Shown: one piece after another, positions 28,460 through 36,458 of the stretch
Layout: each line of letters opens with the position of its first letter
How positions within the stretch are numbered: position 1 is the first letter of the stretch
From: Thiobacter sp964445085
Lineage (GTDB): Bacteria > Pseudomonadota > Gammaproteobacteria > Burkholderiales > Thiobacteraceae
Assembly: GCA_964445085.1 (NCBI GenBank)
Contig: CAYUJV010000003.1
Location: 1-56,293 of the forward strand
Length of the DNA: 56,293 nt
Direction of reading: 5' to 3'
The notes under the pieces: generated by a model
The model's input: only the letters and a program-made list of their open reading frames with translations
Told to the model about the DNA's origin: nothing
Databases searched by the model: none
Position numbers and translations under genes: made by a program

Positions 28460-29671
28460 ATGTTCAAGCTGGCCTTCCGCAATATCTTTCGCAACACGGC
28501 GCGCACGGCGCTGACCTTGGCCGCCATCAGTACCGGCGTGGCCGCTGTCATTGTGAGCGGGGGTTTTGTCGAAGACACCTTTATCCAGTTGCGAGAGTCA
28601 ACCATTCACTCGCGCCTCGGGCATTTGCAGATTTTCCGGCAGGGCTTCCTTGAGCTTGGCCAGCGCGAGCCATCCCGTTACCTGATCAAGCAGCCGGCCA
28701 CCGTGATTGAGGCGCTTGGCGCGATTCCCCATGTGCGGGAGGTGATGGCGCGGCTGAATTTCTCTGGATTGGCCAGCAACGGGCGTGCCGACCTGCCGAT
28801 CTTCGGCGAGGGCGTTGAGCCGGGCAAGGAGGCGCGGCTGGGGACGGCCACCACCGTGCTGGCAGGGCGCATGTTGAACGATTCCGACGCCTTCGGCGCA
28901 ACCGTCGGCGAAGGCGTCGCCAGCGCACTGGAGCTGAAACCAGGCAGCTACATCAACGTGACCATCAATACCGCCGAGGGCGCGCTGAATACGCTGGAGT
29001 TTCAGGTGGTGGGCATATTCCGCACTTTTTCGAAGGATTATGACGACCGCGCGATACGCATTCCCCTGGCGGCGGCGCAAGAGCTGCTGGCGAGCTCGTC
29101 CGTCCAAAGTCTCGTGGTACTGCTGGATTGCACCGACGCAACCGACGGCGTTGTCGATGCGGCGCGGGCAAAGCTTGGCGATCTGGGCTATGAGGTCAAG
29201 CCCTGGTACGAACTCGCGGACTTTTACGCCAAGACCGTTGAGCTCTACAAGCGTCAGTTTGGGGCGCTGCAACTAATCATTCTGGTGATGCTGGTGCTCA
29301 GCGTCGCCAGCACCATCAACATGGCGGTATTCGAGCGGACCGGCGAGTTCGGCACCTTGCTGGCCGTCGGCCTGCGCCGGCCGCAAATATTCCAACTGGT
29401 GCTGATCGAGAATGTCCTGCTCGGCTGCATCGGCGGCCTGCTGGGCATCGCCATCGGGTCAACGCTGGCCGGCGTCATTTCCGGGATTGGCATTCCGATG
29501 CCGCCACCTCCCGGCTCGAACATCGGCTATATCGCCTATATCCGGGTGGTGCCTTGGGTGCTGGCGGCGGCGGGCATGATCGGCCTTGTCGCCGCGACGC
29601 TCGCCGCCATCTTGCCGGCACGTCGCGCTTCGCGGCTCCCGGTAGTGGAGGCGCTGCGCCACAATATCTGA
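28460..29671 (+). CDS. FtsX-type ABC transporter permease (second of a pair)
   Basis: 403 residues from ATG 28460. The frame opens earlier, but the upstream part lies inside the previous gene, and the N-terminus MFKLAFRNIFRNTARTAL matches that of its paralogue. Same layout: one helix (about 17-40), a large periplasmic domain and three helices, with INMAVFERTGEFGTLLAVGL and the same C-terminal EALRHNI. Both permeases also share the segment GIGIPMPPPPG before the last helices. No ATPase gene follows directly; the next gene is convergent. Confidence 0.9.
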   Translation: MFKLAFRNIFRNTARTALTLAAISTGVAAVIVSGGFVEDTFIQLRESTIHSRLGHLQIFRQGFLELGQREPSRYLIKQPATVIEALGAIPHVREVMARLNFSGLASNGRADLPIFGEGVEPGKEARLGTATTVLAGRMLNDSDAFGATVGEGVASALELKPGSYINVTINTAEGALNTLEFQVVGIFRTFSKDYDDRAIRIPLAAAQELLASSSVQSLVVLLDCTDATDGVVDAARAKLGDLGYEVKPWYELADFYAKTVELYKRQFGALQLIILVMLVLSVASTINMAVFERTGEFGTLLAVGLRRPQIFQLVLIENVLLGCIGGLLGIAIGSTLAGVISGIGIPMPPPPGSNIGYIAYIRVVPWVLAAAGMIGLVAATLAAILPARRASRLPVVEALRHNI

Positions 29672-29701
29672 GTCGCTTGAGAGCGGCTCCGGGCCAACCG
29701 G

Positions 29702-30499
29702 CTAGCGGCTCAGCTTCTTCAAATAGTCTTTGTTGAAGATCTTGTCCGGAAGATCGCGTTCGACCATGTTGCTGTATTCCAGCACCGAGCGATTGCCCTT
29801 ACGCAAGGCATCCTCGACAACCAGGCGCGTAGGCCGAAGCACTCCGTCGAGGTTGCGAAACTCCTGGTAGTACGCGGTCTTGAGCAGGCGGCCGGACAGC
29901 GCATAAAACTCCGCCTTGTAGGGATGGTAGTTCCGCGCATTGACCCAGTAGAGCACGCGACGGTAGGTCACCCAGCTGTCGACCGCGTCGAGCTGCAGCA
30001 GATTGTAGGTCTCGCCATCGATCTTTTCCCTGCGCAGGAGCTTGGCCGTGTAGTCGCCGGAGAAGTTGGCACGTGCCAGGTCGCCGTTGGCCACCTGGCC
30101 CGTCAGCCGCTGGGAGAGCGGCAGCCGTATGGGCTGGGAAACATCGGGCAAAAACGCCCACAGGTCCCGGTCGCGCATGAGGAGGATCTGGCCCCGGTCC
30201 GTCGCGGGTGCCGTCGTTTGCACGAGGGTCTGGGTGTTGCCCTTGGACAGGATGCGGTAGGCGCGCTCCTCCGGCTCGGCCTCCGGGCTGTAGGTGGTGA
30301 TGGTGACGTCCACCTGGAAGGCGCCTTCGGGGAACCGGATGCGGTCGGCGCGGCGCAGCATTTCCTGGGCAGCGGCTTCTTCGCCCTGTACCTGTTCGGC
30401 TCGGGCGGGCGCGAACATCGACGGCATGCAAGCTGCCGCGAGCACAAGTGCGACGAGCAGCCGCAGGAGCTGCGGTTTCTGGCGCGCATGAATCCTCAT
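29702..30499 (-). CDS. LolA-like outer-membrane lipoprotein-sorting protein
   Basis: 265 residues. The signal peptide probably ends near residue 34 (FAPARA/EQV); a Cys at about 24 (AAACM) is not in a convincing lipobox. The mature part looks like the LolA/LolB half-barrel: FQVDVTITTYSPEAEP, GQILLMRDRDLWAFLPDVS, RVLYWVNARNYHPYKAEFYA and YYQEFRNLDGVLRPTRLVVE. This family carries lipids or lipid-modified substrates across the periplasm. It lies between the permease pair and the ATPase/barrel pair but in opposite orientation, as a unit of its own. True LolA with lolB is not seen here, so this is likely a dedicated, non-housekeeping carrier. Confidence 0.82.
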   Translation of the reverse strand: MRIHARQKPQLLRLLVALVLAAACMPSMFAPARAEQVQGEEAAAQEMLRRADRIRFPEGAFQVDVTITTYSPEAEPEERAYRILSKGNTQTLVQTTAPATDRGQILLMRDRDLWAFLPDVSQPIRLPLSQRLTGQVANGDLARANFSGDYTAKLLRREKIDGETYNLLQLDAVDSWVTYRRVLYWVNARNYHPYKAEFYALSGRLLKTAYYQEFRNLDGVLRPTRLVVEDALRKGNRSVLEYSNMVERDLPDKIFNKDYLKKLSR

Positions 30500-30543
30500 A
30501 ATGATGCTCCGAACAGAAGGGTTGGGTTACGGTATTATTGGCC

Positions 30544-30549
30544 ATTATA
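30544..30549 (-). promoter_or_regulatory. Possible -10 element of the LolA-like gene
   Basis: A perfect TATAAT on the minus strand, 45 bases before the ATG at 30499, in the A+T-rich part of the divergent spacer 30500-30648. No good -35 hexamer is at 16-18 bases. The same patch read on the plus strand offers TTGGGT and TATATG for the FHA-ABC gene. Confidence 0.35.
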
Positions 30550-30648
30550 TGACGCGGACAACATCAGCTCGTATGACGTTCCTGGGCGTACATCCGTCTG
30601 CGCGAGGGCGGACCCCGGCCGGGTCTGAAGCGATCATGGAATCTGGAC

Positions 30649-31629
30649 ATGGCTAGCGTCGTCATCCGCCAGGGCCAGCAGATCCTGCGCGAGGTCCGGC
30701 TCTACAAGTCGAGTCTGGAGATCGGCCGCTCCTCGGACTGCGAGATTCAGCTGCCCGACAGCGCCGTCAGCCGCCGGCATGCGCGCATCGTGCGCGTCGA
30801 CGGCGAGTACTTCGTCGAAGACCTCGGCGGCCGCAGCGGCGTGCACGTCAACAAGGAAAAGACCCGGCGCGCGCAGCTGCACGACCTGGACAAGATATTC
30901 ATCCCGCCGTTTCAGCTGGATTTCTTGGCGGAGGAATGGCAGCCCGAGCCGGAGCAGGCGGTCGTCGAGGTCAAGGACGTCAGCAAGGAGTACGCGCTGG
31001 GCAAGCAAACCGTCGTCGGGCTGAAGGACATTTCGCTGACGGTTGCCAGAGGGGAATTTCTGGCCCTGGCCGGACCGTCCGGCAGCGGCAAGTCGACGCT
31101 CCTGAATCTGATCGGCTGCATCGACAGCCCGACTGCCGGCACCATTCGCATCGGGGGCGAGGACGTGGCCGGCAAGACTGCCGATGAGCTGGCCGACCTG
31201 CGTCTCAACACCCTGGGATTCGTTTTTCAGACCTTCAATCTGTTGCCGGTGCTGTCGGCCTGGGAGAACGTGGAATACCCGCTCCTTCAGCAGAAAGGGG
31301 TGAGCAGGTCGCAGCGCCAGGAGCGGGTCGATCGCTACCTCGGAATCGTCGGCCTGGAGCGCTATGCCAAGCATCGCCCCAACGAATTGAGCGGCGGACA
31401 GAGGCAACGGGTCGCCATCGCCCGCGCCCTGGCGACGCACCCGCGCATCGTGCTCGCCGACGAGCCCACCGCCAACCTCGACCACAAGACCGGGGAAGGC
31501 ATCTTGAAGCTGATGAAGCAGCTCAACCACGAGGAGGGCACGACCTTCATCTTCTCCACCCACGACCGGCGGGTGATGGAGATGGCCGACCGCGTGATCG
31601 AGCTGGCTGATGGACGGATAACCGAATAG
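30649..31629 (+). CDS. ABC transporter ATPase with N-terminal FHA domain
   Basis: 326 residues in two clear domains. FHA domain (about 1-95): LEIGRSSDCEIQLPDSAV, then SRRHARI, the Gly-Arg, Ser and His pattern that binds phosphothreonine peptides, and DLGGRSGVHVN. ABC domain (about 103-326) of the LolD/MacB class: Walker A GPSGSGKST at 142-150, a Q-loop in TLGFVFQTFN, signature LSGGQRQRVAIARAL near 247, Walker B RIVLADEPTANLD and the switch His in FIFSTHDRR. No membrane helix. The fusion suggests that export is switched by Ser/Thr phosphorylation, but no kinase gene is in the window. It likely powers the FtsX-type pair at 27217-29671; the barrel gene follows after ten bases. Confidence 0.92.
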   Translation: MASVVIRQGQQILREVRLYKSSLEIGRSSDCEIQLPDSAVSRRHARIVRVDGEYFVEDLGGRSGVHVNKEKTRRAQLHDLDKIFIPPFQLDFLAEEWQPEPEQAVVEVKDVSKEYALGKQTVVGLKDISLTVARGEFLALAGPSGSGKSTLLNLIGCIDSPTAGTIRIGGEDVAGKTADELADLRLNTLGFVFQTFNLLPVLSAWENVEYPLLQQKGVSRSQRQERVDRYLGIVGLERYAKHRPNELSGGQRQRVAIARALATHPRIVLADEPTANLDHKTGEGILKLMKQLNHEEGTTFIFSTHDRRVMEMADRVIELADGRITE

Positions 31630-31639
31630 GGAGACCAAC

Positions 31640-33178
31640 TTGGACAGACATCACCGGAGAAGAAAGCCAATCGCGAAGTCCGCGGCCATGGCGCTTGGCG
31701 GCCTGACGCTGGGCTTGCTCACCACGAGTCCCGCGGCCGTTTCCGCCGAGGCGACGTCGATCGACGAGCTCTTCGGCGGCCCGCCCCCGGCCGCCAAGCA
31801 GCCGGCGAAGAAGCCGGCACCCGCCCCAAGCCCCGCGGCTTCGCCCGCAGAAACGCCGCCTGCCGCACCGGGCACCCCCGAACCCGCCGCGGCGAGCAAA
31901 CCGCCGGCGGAACCGCTGGCCGCTCCGGTTCTCGCCGAACCGGAGCGCAAGGCGCCCGCCGCAACCGAGCCCACCGTCACCGGCTTCTACCAGAACGATC
32001 TGGCCTACACCTACGCCGGCACCCGGCACTGGTCCCGCTTCAACAACACGCTGGACGTCGCAGCCGAGGGCCACAGCCGGGGCGGCATCGGCTGGAAGCT
32101 GGGCGGTCGCGTCACCTATGACCCGGTCTACGATCTGGGTCACTACTATCCCAGTGAGGTGCGCCGGGACCAGCGCTTCGAAGCCATGGTGCGCGAAGCC
32201 TACATGGACATGTCGGCCGGCGACTGGGATTTCCGCCTGGGCCGCCAGCAGATCGTCTGGGGCGAGATGGTGGGTTTGTTCTTCGCCGACGTGGTGTCGG
32301 CCAAGGACATGCGCCAGTTCATCCTGCCCGATTTCGACATGATCCGGATTCCGCAGTGGGCCGCGCGGGCGGAGTATTACCAGGGGGATTTCCACGCCGA
32401 AGGCATATGGATTCCCTACATGACCTACGACAACATCGGCAAGCCCGGCGCGGAATACTATCCCTTCGTGCCGCCAACGGTCGCCGGTTTCCAGACCGTC
32501 ATCGCGTCCGAGGACAAACCCACCGGCCTGCGTGACGGGGCCTACGGCCTGCGCCTGTCCTACCTCAAGGAAGGCTGGGACGTGTCCGGCTTCTATTACA
32601 CGGCCAGGGATCCCAGCGCGGCCTTCGAGCGCATCACGACGCTGACGCCCACGCCCACGATCACCTACCGGCCGATCCACAAGCGCATCCATCAGGTCGG
32701 CGCCACCCTCGGCAAGGACCTGGGGCCGATGGTGCTCAAGGCCGAGGCCGTGTACACCCGGGACAAGCTGTTCAACACCCTGGACATGGCGGACGCGGAC
32801 GGCCTGGTGAGCCAGAACATCCTGGATTACGTCGTCGGGCTGGAGTGGAGCTTTCCCCAGGAGACGCGCTTCAACCTGCAGGCCTTCCAGCGCTACTTCT
32901 TCAATCACGACGCCAACATCGTTCCGGACCGGGCCGAGAGCGGCGTGTCGCTGCTGCTGAGTACCCAGGCGCTGCATCCCAGACTCGAACCGGAGCTGCT
33001 GCTGATCCGCAGCCTCAACCGCAACGACTGGTCGGCCCAGTTCAAGCTGACCTGGAAGGCGGATGGGCATTGGCGCCTGGCCGCCGGCGTGGATGCCTTT
33101 GGCGGGCCGCCGGATGGACTGTTCGGACGGTTCCGTAATACCGACCGGATCTACACCGAGGCGCGGTATAGCTTCTGA
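31640..33178 (+). CDS. DUF1302-type outer-membrane beta-barrel protein
   Basis: 512 residues. The start is a TTG at 31640, chosen for the GGAG site six bases upstream; the basic N-terminus and hydrophobic stretch form a signal peptide ending near residue 37 (AAVSA/EAT). A linker rich in Pro and Ala follows (about 45-112), long enough to cross part of the periplasm. The rest is beta-rich with alternating aromatic residues, the DUF1302 hallmark FRLGRQQIVWGE, and a C-terminal Phe (EARYSF) as recognised by the Bam machine. DUF1302 proteins often accompany envelope lipid or hydrophobic-compound transport genes. Co-transcription with the FHA-ABC gene suggests it is the outer-membrane end of that system. 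Confidence 0.82.
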   Translation: MDRHHRRRKPIAKSAAMALGGLTLGLLTTSPAAVSAEATSIDELFGGPPPAAKQPAKKPAPAPSPAASPAETPPAAPGTPEPAAASKPPAEPLAAPVLAEPERKAPAATEPTVTGFYQNDLAYTYAGTRHWSRFNNTLDVAAEGHSRGGIGWKLGGRVTYDPVYDLGHYYPSEVRRDQRFEAMVREAYMDMSAGDWDFRLGRQQIVWGEMVGLFFADVVSAKDMRQFILPDFDMIRIPQWAARAEYYQGDFHAEGIWIPYMTYDNIGKPGAEYYPFVPPTVAGFQTVIASEDKPTGLRDGAYGLRLSYLKEGWDVSGFYYTARDPSAAFERITTLTPTPTITYRPIHKRIHQVGATLGKDLGPMVLKAEAVYTRDKLFNTLDMADADGLVSQNILDYVVGLEWSFPQETRFNLQAFQRYFFNHDANIVPDRAESGVSLLLSTQALHPRLEPELLLIRSLNRNDWSAQFKLTWKADGHWRLAAGVDAFGGPPDGLFGRFRNTDRIYTEARYSF

Positions 33179-33262
33179 GCCTTTCCAGGGTTGCATCTGC
33201 GGGCGCGACATGCTGGCCGGGCCACGATCATCCGCGCGCGCTCCGTCGCAGGCGCCGAAATG

Positions 33263-33281
33263 GTGGCAAATCGTGTGCCAC
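33263..33281. promoter_or_regulatory. Palindromic site with sigma-54-like spacing in a convergent gap
   Basis: GTGGCA-N7-TGCCAC. On the minus strand it reads TGGCACACGATTTGCC, close to the sigma-54 consensus; on the plus strand GG-N10-GC also fits. It lies between the 3' ends of the barrel and glycosyltransferase genes, so any transcript would be antisense. It could instead be a small terminator-like hairpin or chance. Confidence 0.3.
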
Positions 33282-33292
33282 GCCGATGCGAT

Positions 33293-34504
33293 CTAGGCTT
33301 GCGGCTGAATCAACCTGGCAATCTGGCTCACGAAGTGTGTGCATGGCATGGCGTCGGTCGAGACGGCCAGCTCGGCCGCGCGCTGCCTGAAGCTGGAAGC
33401 GGTCAGCAATTCGTTCACGGCTCTTTGGAGGGGCCCGCGCCCGGCTCGGTCAGCGCGAACGAGAACACCTGCGCCAAAGCGCGCAATGCTCTGCATGTTC
33501 AGGAACTGATCCATGTTGCGCGCGATGCCGAGCACCGGTGCGCCATGCGCCAGCGCCTGGTTTGTCGTCGGGCTTCCGCCGTTGCACACCACCAACCGGG
33601 CTTGTCGGCAGACCGCATCACCGGGCAGGAACTCGTGCATTTCTGTGTTGCGCAGCCGCAAACCGGGCGGCAGGGACCGCCCCGCCGTTGCCAGCAGGAC
33701 AGGAAAACCCGTTTCCTCCAGGACCGGCAGGAGGTTTGCTAGCACCCGGATGTCCCCGGAGCTTCCCATTGTCACATAGATAGGGCTCTTGCCTGCCGGG
33801 CGATGCGCAAACCCCGCCCCTTGTTTCGGTGACCACGCCAAGGGCCCGACGAACGCCGCCCGGGGGCTCGGCTTGACCTCCGGAAACAGCGCCGCGAAGT
33901 TGGCGAACAGGCGCAGGTCCGCGTCGGTATAGCAGCGCCGCAGGTCGTAGCCGAGGGAAGGCAGGCCGTAGCGCGCGCGCAGTTGTTCGATCGGCCGGGC
34001 GTGCAGCCGGAACGCCAGCTTCGCGACCTGCCGGAAAACCAGCTCGCTCACCGCCAGCGGCAGGTAAGGCGTGAACGGCAGCACGGGCAGCGGCGGCTCC
34101 AGCGCGCATTCCGGGCTCCAGTAGGCGTCGCACAGCGTGGCGTAGGGAATGTTTCGCAAGCGAGCGCTCACGGAGAGCGAAAGACGAAAGTCGCCGACGA
34201 TCACCTCCGGGCGCTCGGCATCGATGAGCGCGAGATCATCCTCGACATATCGCACCAGCGTGGCCAGGTCATAGAGGGGCAGGCCGAGTTCGAGCCGCCG
34301 GGCAAACACCGACGCGTTCTGGCAGCGCAGATCCAGCAGGCGGAACGGGGCAGCGTCGGTGAGCCAGCGGAAGGCGGGCGGCCGTGCGAACACCACGTCG
34401 AACTGCGCGGGGTCCAGCCCCTCCGCCAGGACGTAGGGGCGCGCAACATGCGCCAGGGTCGCGCCCTCGGCGAAGAACAGGATTTTCTTGCGGGGCGGAG
34501 ACAT
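33293..34504 (-). CDS. GT1 (MGT/UGT-like) glycosyltransferase
   Basis: 403 residues from ATG 34504; the frame opens much further up, but that part runs antiphase inside the nitroreductase gene. The N-terminus (KKILFFAEGATLAHVARPYV) fits the acceptor-binding half of GT-B enzymes, and the C-terminal half has SPIYVTMGSSGD, PVLLATAGRSLPPG and the donor-binding region VVCNGGSPTTNQALAHGAPVLGI split by motif. In most UGT-like enzymes this last motif begins HGG; here Asn replaces His, so donor use may differ. Family members glycosylate small hydrophobic molecules. Last gene of the minus-strand set with nitroreductase, ThiF and FeeM-like genes, 20 bases after the nitroreductase. Confidence 0.85.
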   Translation of the reverse strand: MSPPRKKILFFAEGATLAHVARPYVLAEGLDPAQFDVVFARPPAFRWLTDAAPFRLLDLRCQNASVFARRLELGLPLYDLATLVRYVEDDLALIDAERPEVIVGDFRLSLSVSARLRNIPYATLCDAYWSPECALEPPLPVLPFTPYLPLAVSELVFRQVAKLAFRLHARPIEQLRARYGLPSLGYDLRRCYTDADLRLFANFAALFPEVKPSPRAAFVGPLAWSPKQGAGFAHRPAGKSPIYVTMGSSGDIRVLANLLPVLEETGFPVLLATAGRSLPPGLRLRNTEMHEFLPGDAVCRQARLVVCNGGSPTTNQALAHGAPVLGIARNMDQFLNMQSIARFGAGVLVRADRAGRGPLQRAVNELLTASSFRQRAAELAVSTDAMPCTHFVSQIARLIQPQA

Positions 34505-34524
34505 CGGCGCCGGAGGGAATCTTT

Positions 34525-35598
34525 CTAGACCAGCAGCGCGTCGACGCTCTTGCGCACGGAGCGTGCCTTCGGCGCCGGGCCCGAACCCAGGCGCGCCAGG
34601 AAGAACACCCGGTCCACGCGCTCCGCGCCCATGATCTCTGCCAGCCGCCGATTCAATTGGCCGGCCAACTGCAGGGCCGCGCGGTCGGCGGTGAAGGGCC
34701 GACCCTCGCGGTGGTAGCGGCTGAAGATGAGCGGCGTCATTTCCGGCTGCAGGAACAAACCCTGGCTCGCCGCCGTGAGCCAGAAGCGCTGCATCACGCG
34801 CCCGGCTTCGACGTAATCCTCGGGTGAGGACAAGATCTTGGGCGCAAGCAGGACGAAATGGGCCGCGCAGCGCAGGCCGGGCAGCAGGTCGAGCTGGATG
34901 CGCGGCATGAGATGCCCGAGCAGCCAGGTGTTCAGGAAATGGATGCGCGGCCAGCTCGCCAGGGCCCAGTGCATGAACCTGAGGTTGACCGCATCGGCGC
35001 CGAGCGCTTGGTCCGGGATCCGGTCCTCGCTGTAGCGCGCGCCCCAGTCGATGATGGAGCGGTGGACCGCGTAGGCCTCGGGGAGCGTGAGGCGGATTTT
35101 GGCGTTGTCGAAACACAGCTTGGCGATGCGCCAGCGTTCCGGCCAAGCCTCGAACCAACGCAGTTGATAGGCTTCCGGCAGCGCGGCAGCGAGCGCCTGC
35201 TTTTGCTCGGGCGTGAGCGGACGCGTGGACATGGGGCGCCGCTGCACGACGCGCTTTTCAATCCAACGTGCCAGGGGATCGGGAGCGAGACCGGGCGCGG
35301 GTTCGAGTTCCACGCCGTAGACGGGATGGGTCTCGGCGCTCGTGGCTTCGCGCGCGATGCGTGCGCGGTAACCTTGCGTGCTGGCCGCGATGGTCAGCGT
35401 CTCGAGCAGGGCGCCATGGGCGAGTTGGCTCGGATGACCGTCCAGGTCGTAGACGCAGTGGTCGCGGGTGTCGTGGCCATGCACCCGCAGGCGCTGGGCA
35501 TCGAGCACTTCGAACCGCCAGGGCTGGGTGTTGTCGCCACTGGGGGCCCAGCGCGCCAGGTCGAGGATGTCGCGCACGGGCGGCGGGATGTCGCGCAT
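34525..35598 (-). CDS. Nitroreductase-family flavoprotein, long form
   Basis: 357 residues, much longer than the usual 200. The FMN-binding start of the family is clear (LARWAPSGDNTQPWRFEVL), and a second conserved block comes late (RFWLTAASQGLFLQPEMTPL), with a region of about 200 residues between them. This spacing recalls the two-lobed Acg-type nitroreductases. McbC-like azoline dehydrogenases of peptide natural-product clusters are also nitroreductase relatives and, like this one, are encoded beside E1-like proteins, but no YcaO gene is present here. It starts two bases after the ThiF stop, so the two are very probably translated together. The likely role is oxidation or reduction of the product activated by ThiF. 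Confidence 0.82.
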   Translation of the reverse strand: MRDIPPPVRDILDLARWAPSGDNTQPWRFEVLDAQRLRVHGHDTRDHCVYDLDGHPSQLAHGALLETLTIAASTQGYRARIAREATSAETHPVYGVELEPAPGLAPDPLARWIEKRVVQRRPMSTRPLTPEQKQALAAALPEAYQLRWFEAWPERWRIAKLCFDNAKIRLTLPEAYAVHRSIIDWGARYSEDRIPDQALGADAVNLRFMHWALASWPRIHFLNTWLLGHLMPRIQLDLLPGLRCAAHFVLLAPKILSSPEDYVEAGRVMQRFWLTAASQGLFLQPEMTPLIFSRYHREGRPFTADRAALQLAGQLNRRLAEIMGAERVDRVFFLARLGSGPAPKARSVRKSVDALLV

Positions 35599-35600
35599 GC

Positions 35601-36455
35601 TCAGACCTTGAACTGGCGCTTCGCGATGGCAATGGCCAGGCGATTCAACGGATGCCGGTTGCCGCCCGGGCGCCAGGTATGGGTGATCTTGTTGCGATAG
35701 GCATCGAACTGGACTCCATGGGGTGCCGCGGAGATGGGGCCCCGCTTGAGCAGAATCTTGAGCGCTTCGGCGGACGCCACCCCGGCACAGAGCTGGCAGG
35801 CGATCACCGTCGACGGGCCGCGGCGTTCGGCGAGGCTGACGCGGCTGGGGTCGGCCAAATAGCCGCGGTGGAGCAAGGCGGGGGCGAGCCCGATGAGGAA
35901 GCGGATCGCCTTCTCCGGCTCCGGTCGGCCCTTCACCTGAAAATATTCCTCGAAGGTCATTTCCCCGGGCAGGAAGTTGAGCAGGGCCGCACTCATGCCC
36001 AGCGGCGCGACGGTAATGGCGGGAATGCCCTGGCGGGCGCAGTACTCGAACACGCGCTCCCGGATGTCGAAGGCGAAGAAATCCAGGCCGTCCACGTACA
36101 AATCGACGCCGCGGAAGAATTCCGCCAGATTCCGCTCGTTGACGCCATCGGGAAACGGGTTGAGTTCCGCCTCCGGGTTGATGTCCCGCGCCATGCGTGC
36201 CAGCACCTCGACCTTGGGCTGGTCGAGGGTCGACATCGAGGCGCCAGCCTGGCGGTTGAAATTGGCGAGCTCGAAGGTGTCGAGGTCGGCGATGTTGAAC
36301 TTGCCCACTCCCAGCCGCGCCAGGGTGAGCAGGTGGAAGCCGCCCACCCCGCCCATGCCGGCGATGGCGATGCGCTTGCCGCGCAGCTGTTCCTGCTCGG
36401 CCGCGGTGAGCCAGCCGATGTTGCGCGAGAAGGCGGTCGCGTAATCGAAAGGCAT
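35601..36455 (-). CDS. ThiF/MoeB-type E1-like adenylyltransferase
   Basis: 284 residues. E1-like ATP-binding core: IAIAGMGGVGGFHLL, then ADLDTFELANFNRQ, the Lys in DQPKVEVLARM and DGLDFFAFDIRE, matching the residues that bind ATP-Mg and adenylate a C-terminal carboxylate. The segment CARQGIPAITVAPLG is also typical. Only one Cys pair (IACQLC) is seen where MoeB/ThiF have two zinc-binding pairs, so zinc is probably absent. No ThiS/MoaD-like partner is encoded nearby, so the substrate may be a small acid such as an N-acyl amino acid. It begins three bases after the FeeM-like gene and ends two bases before the nitroreductase gene. Confidence 0.86.
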   Translation of the reverse strand: MPFDYATAFSRNIGWLTAAEQEQLRGKRIAIAGMGGVGGFHLLTLARLGVGKFNIADLDTFELANFNRQAGASMSTLDQPKVEVLARMARDINPEAELNPFPDGVNERNLAEFFRGVDLYVDGLDFFAFDIRERVFEYCARQGIPAITVAPLGMSAALLNFLPGEMTFEEYFQVKGRPEPEKAIRFLIGLAPALLHRGYLADPSRVSLAERRGPSTVIACQLCAGVASAEALKILLKRGPISAAPHGVQFDAYRNKITHTWRPGGNRHPLNRLAIAIAKRQFKV

Positions 36456-36458
36456 GGC

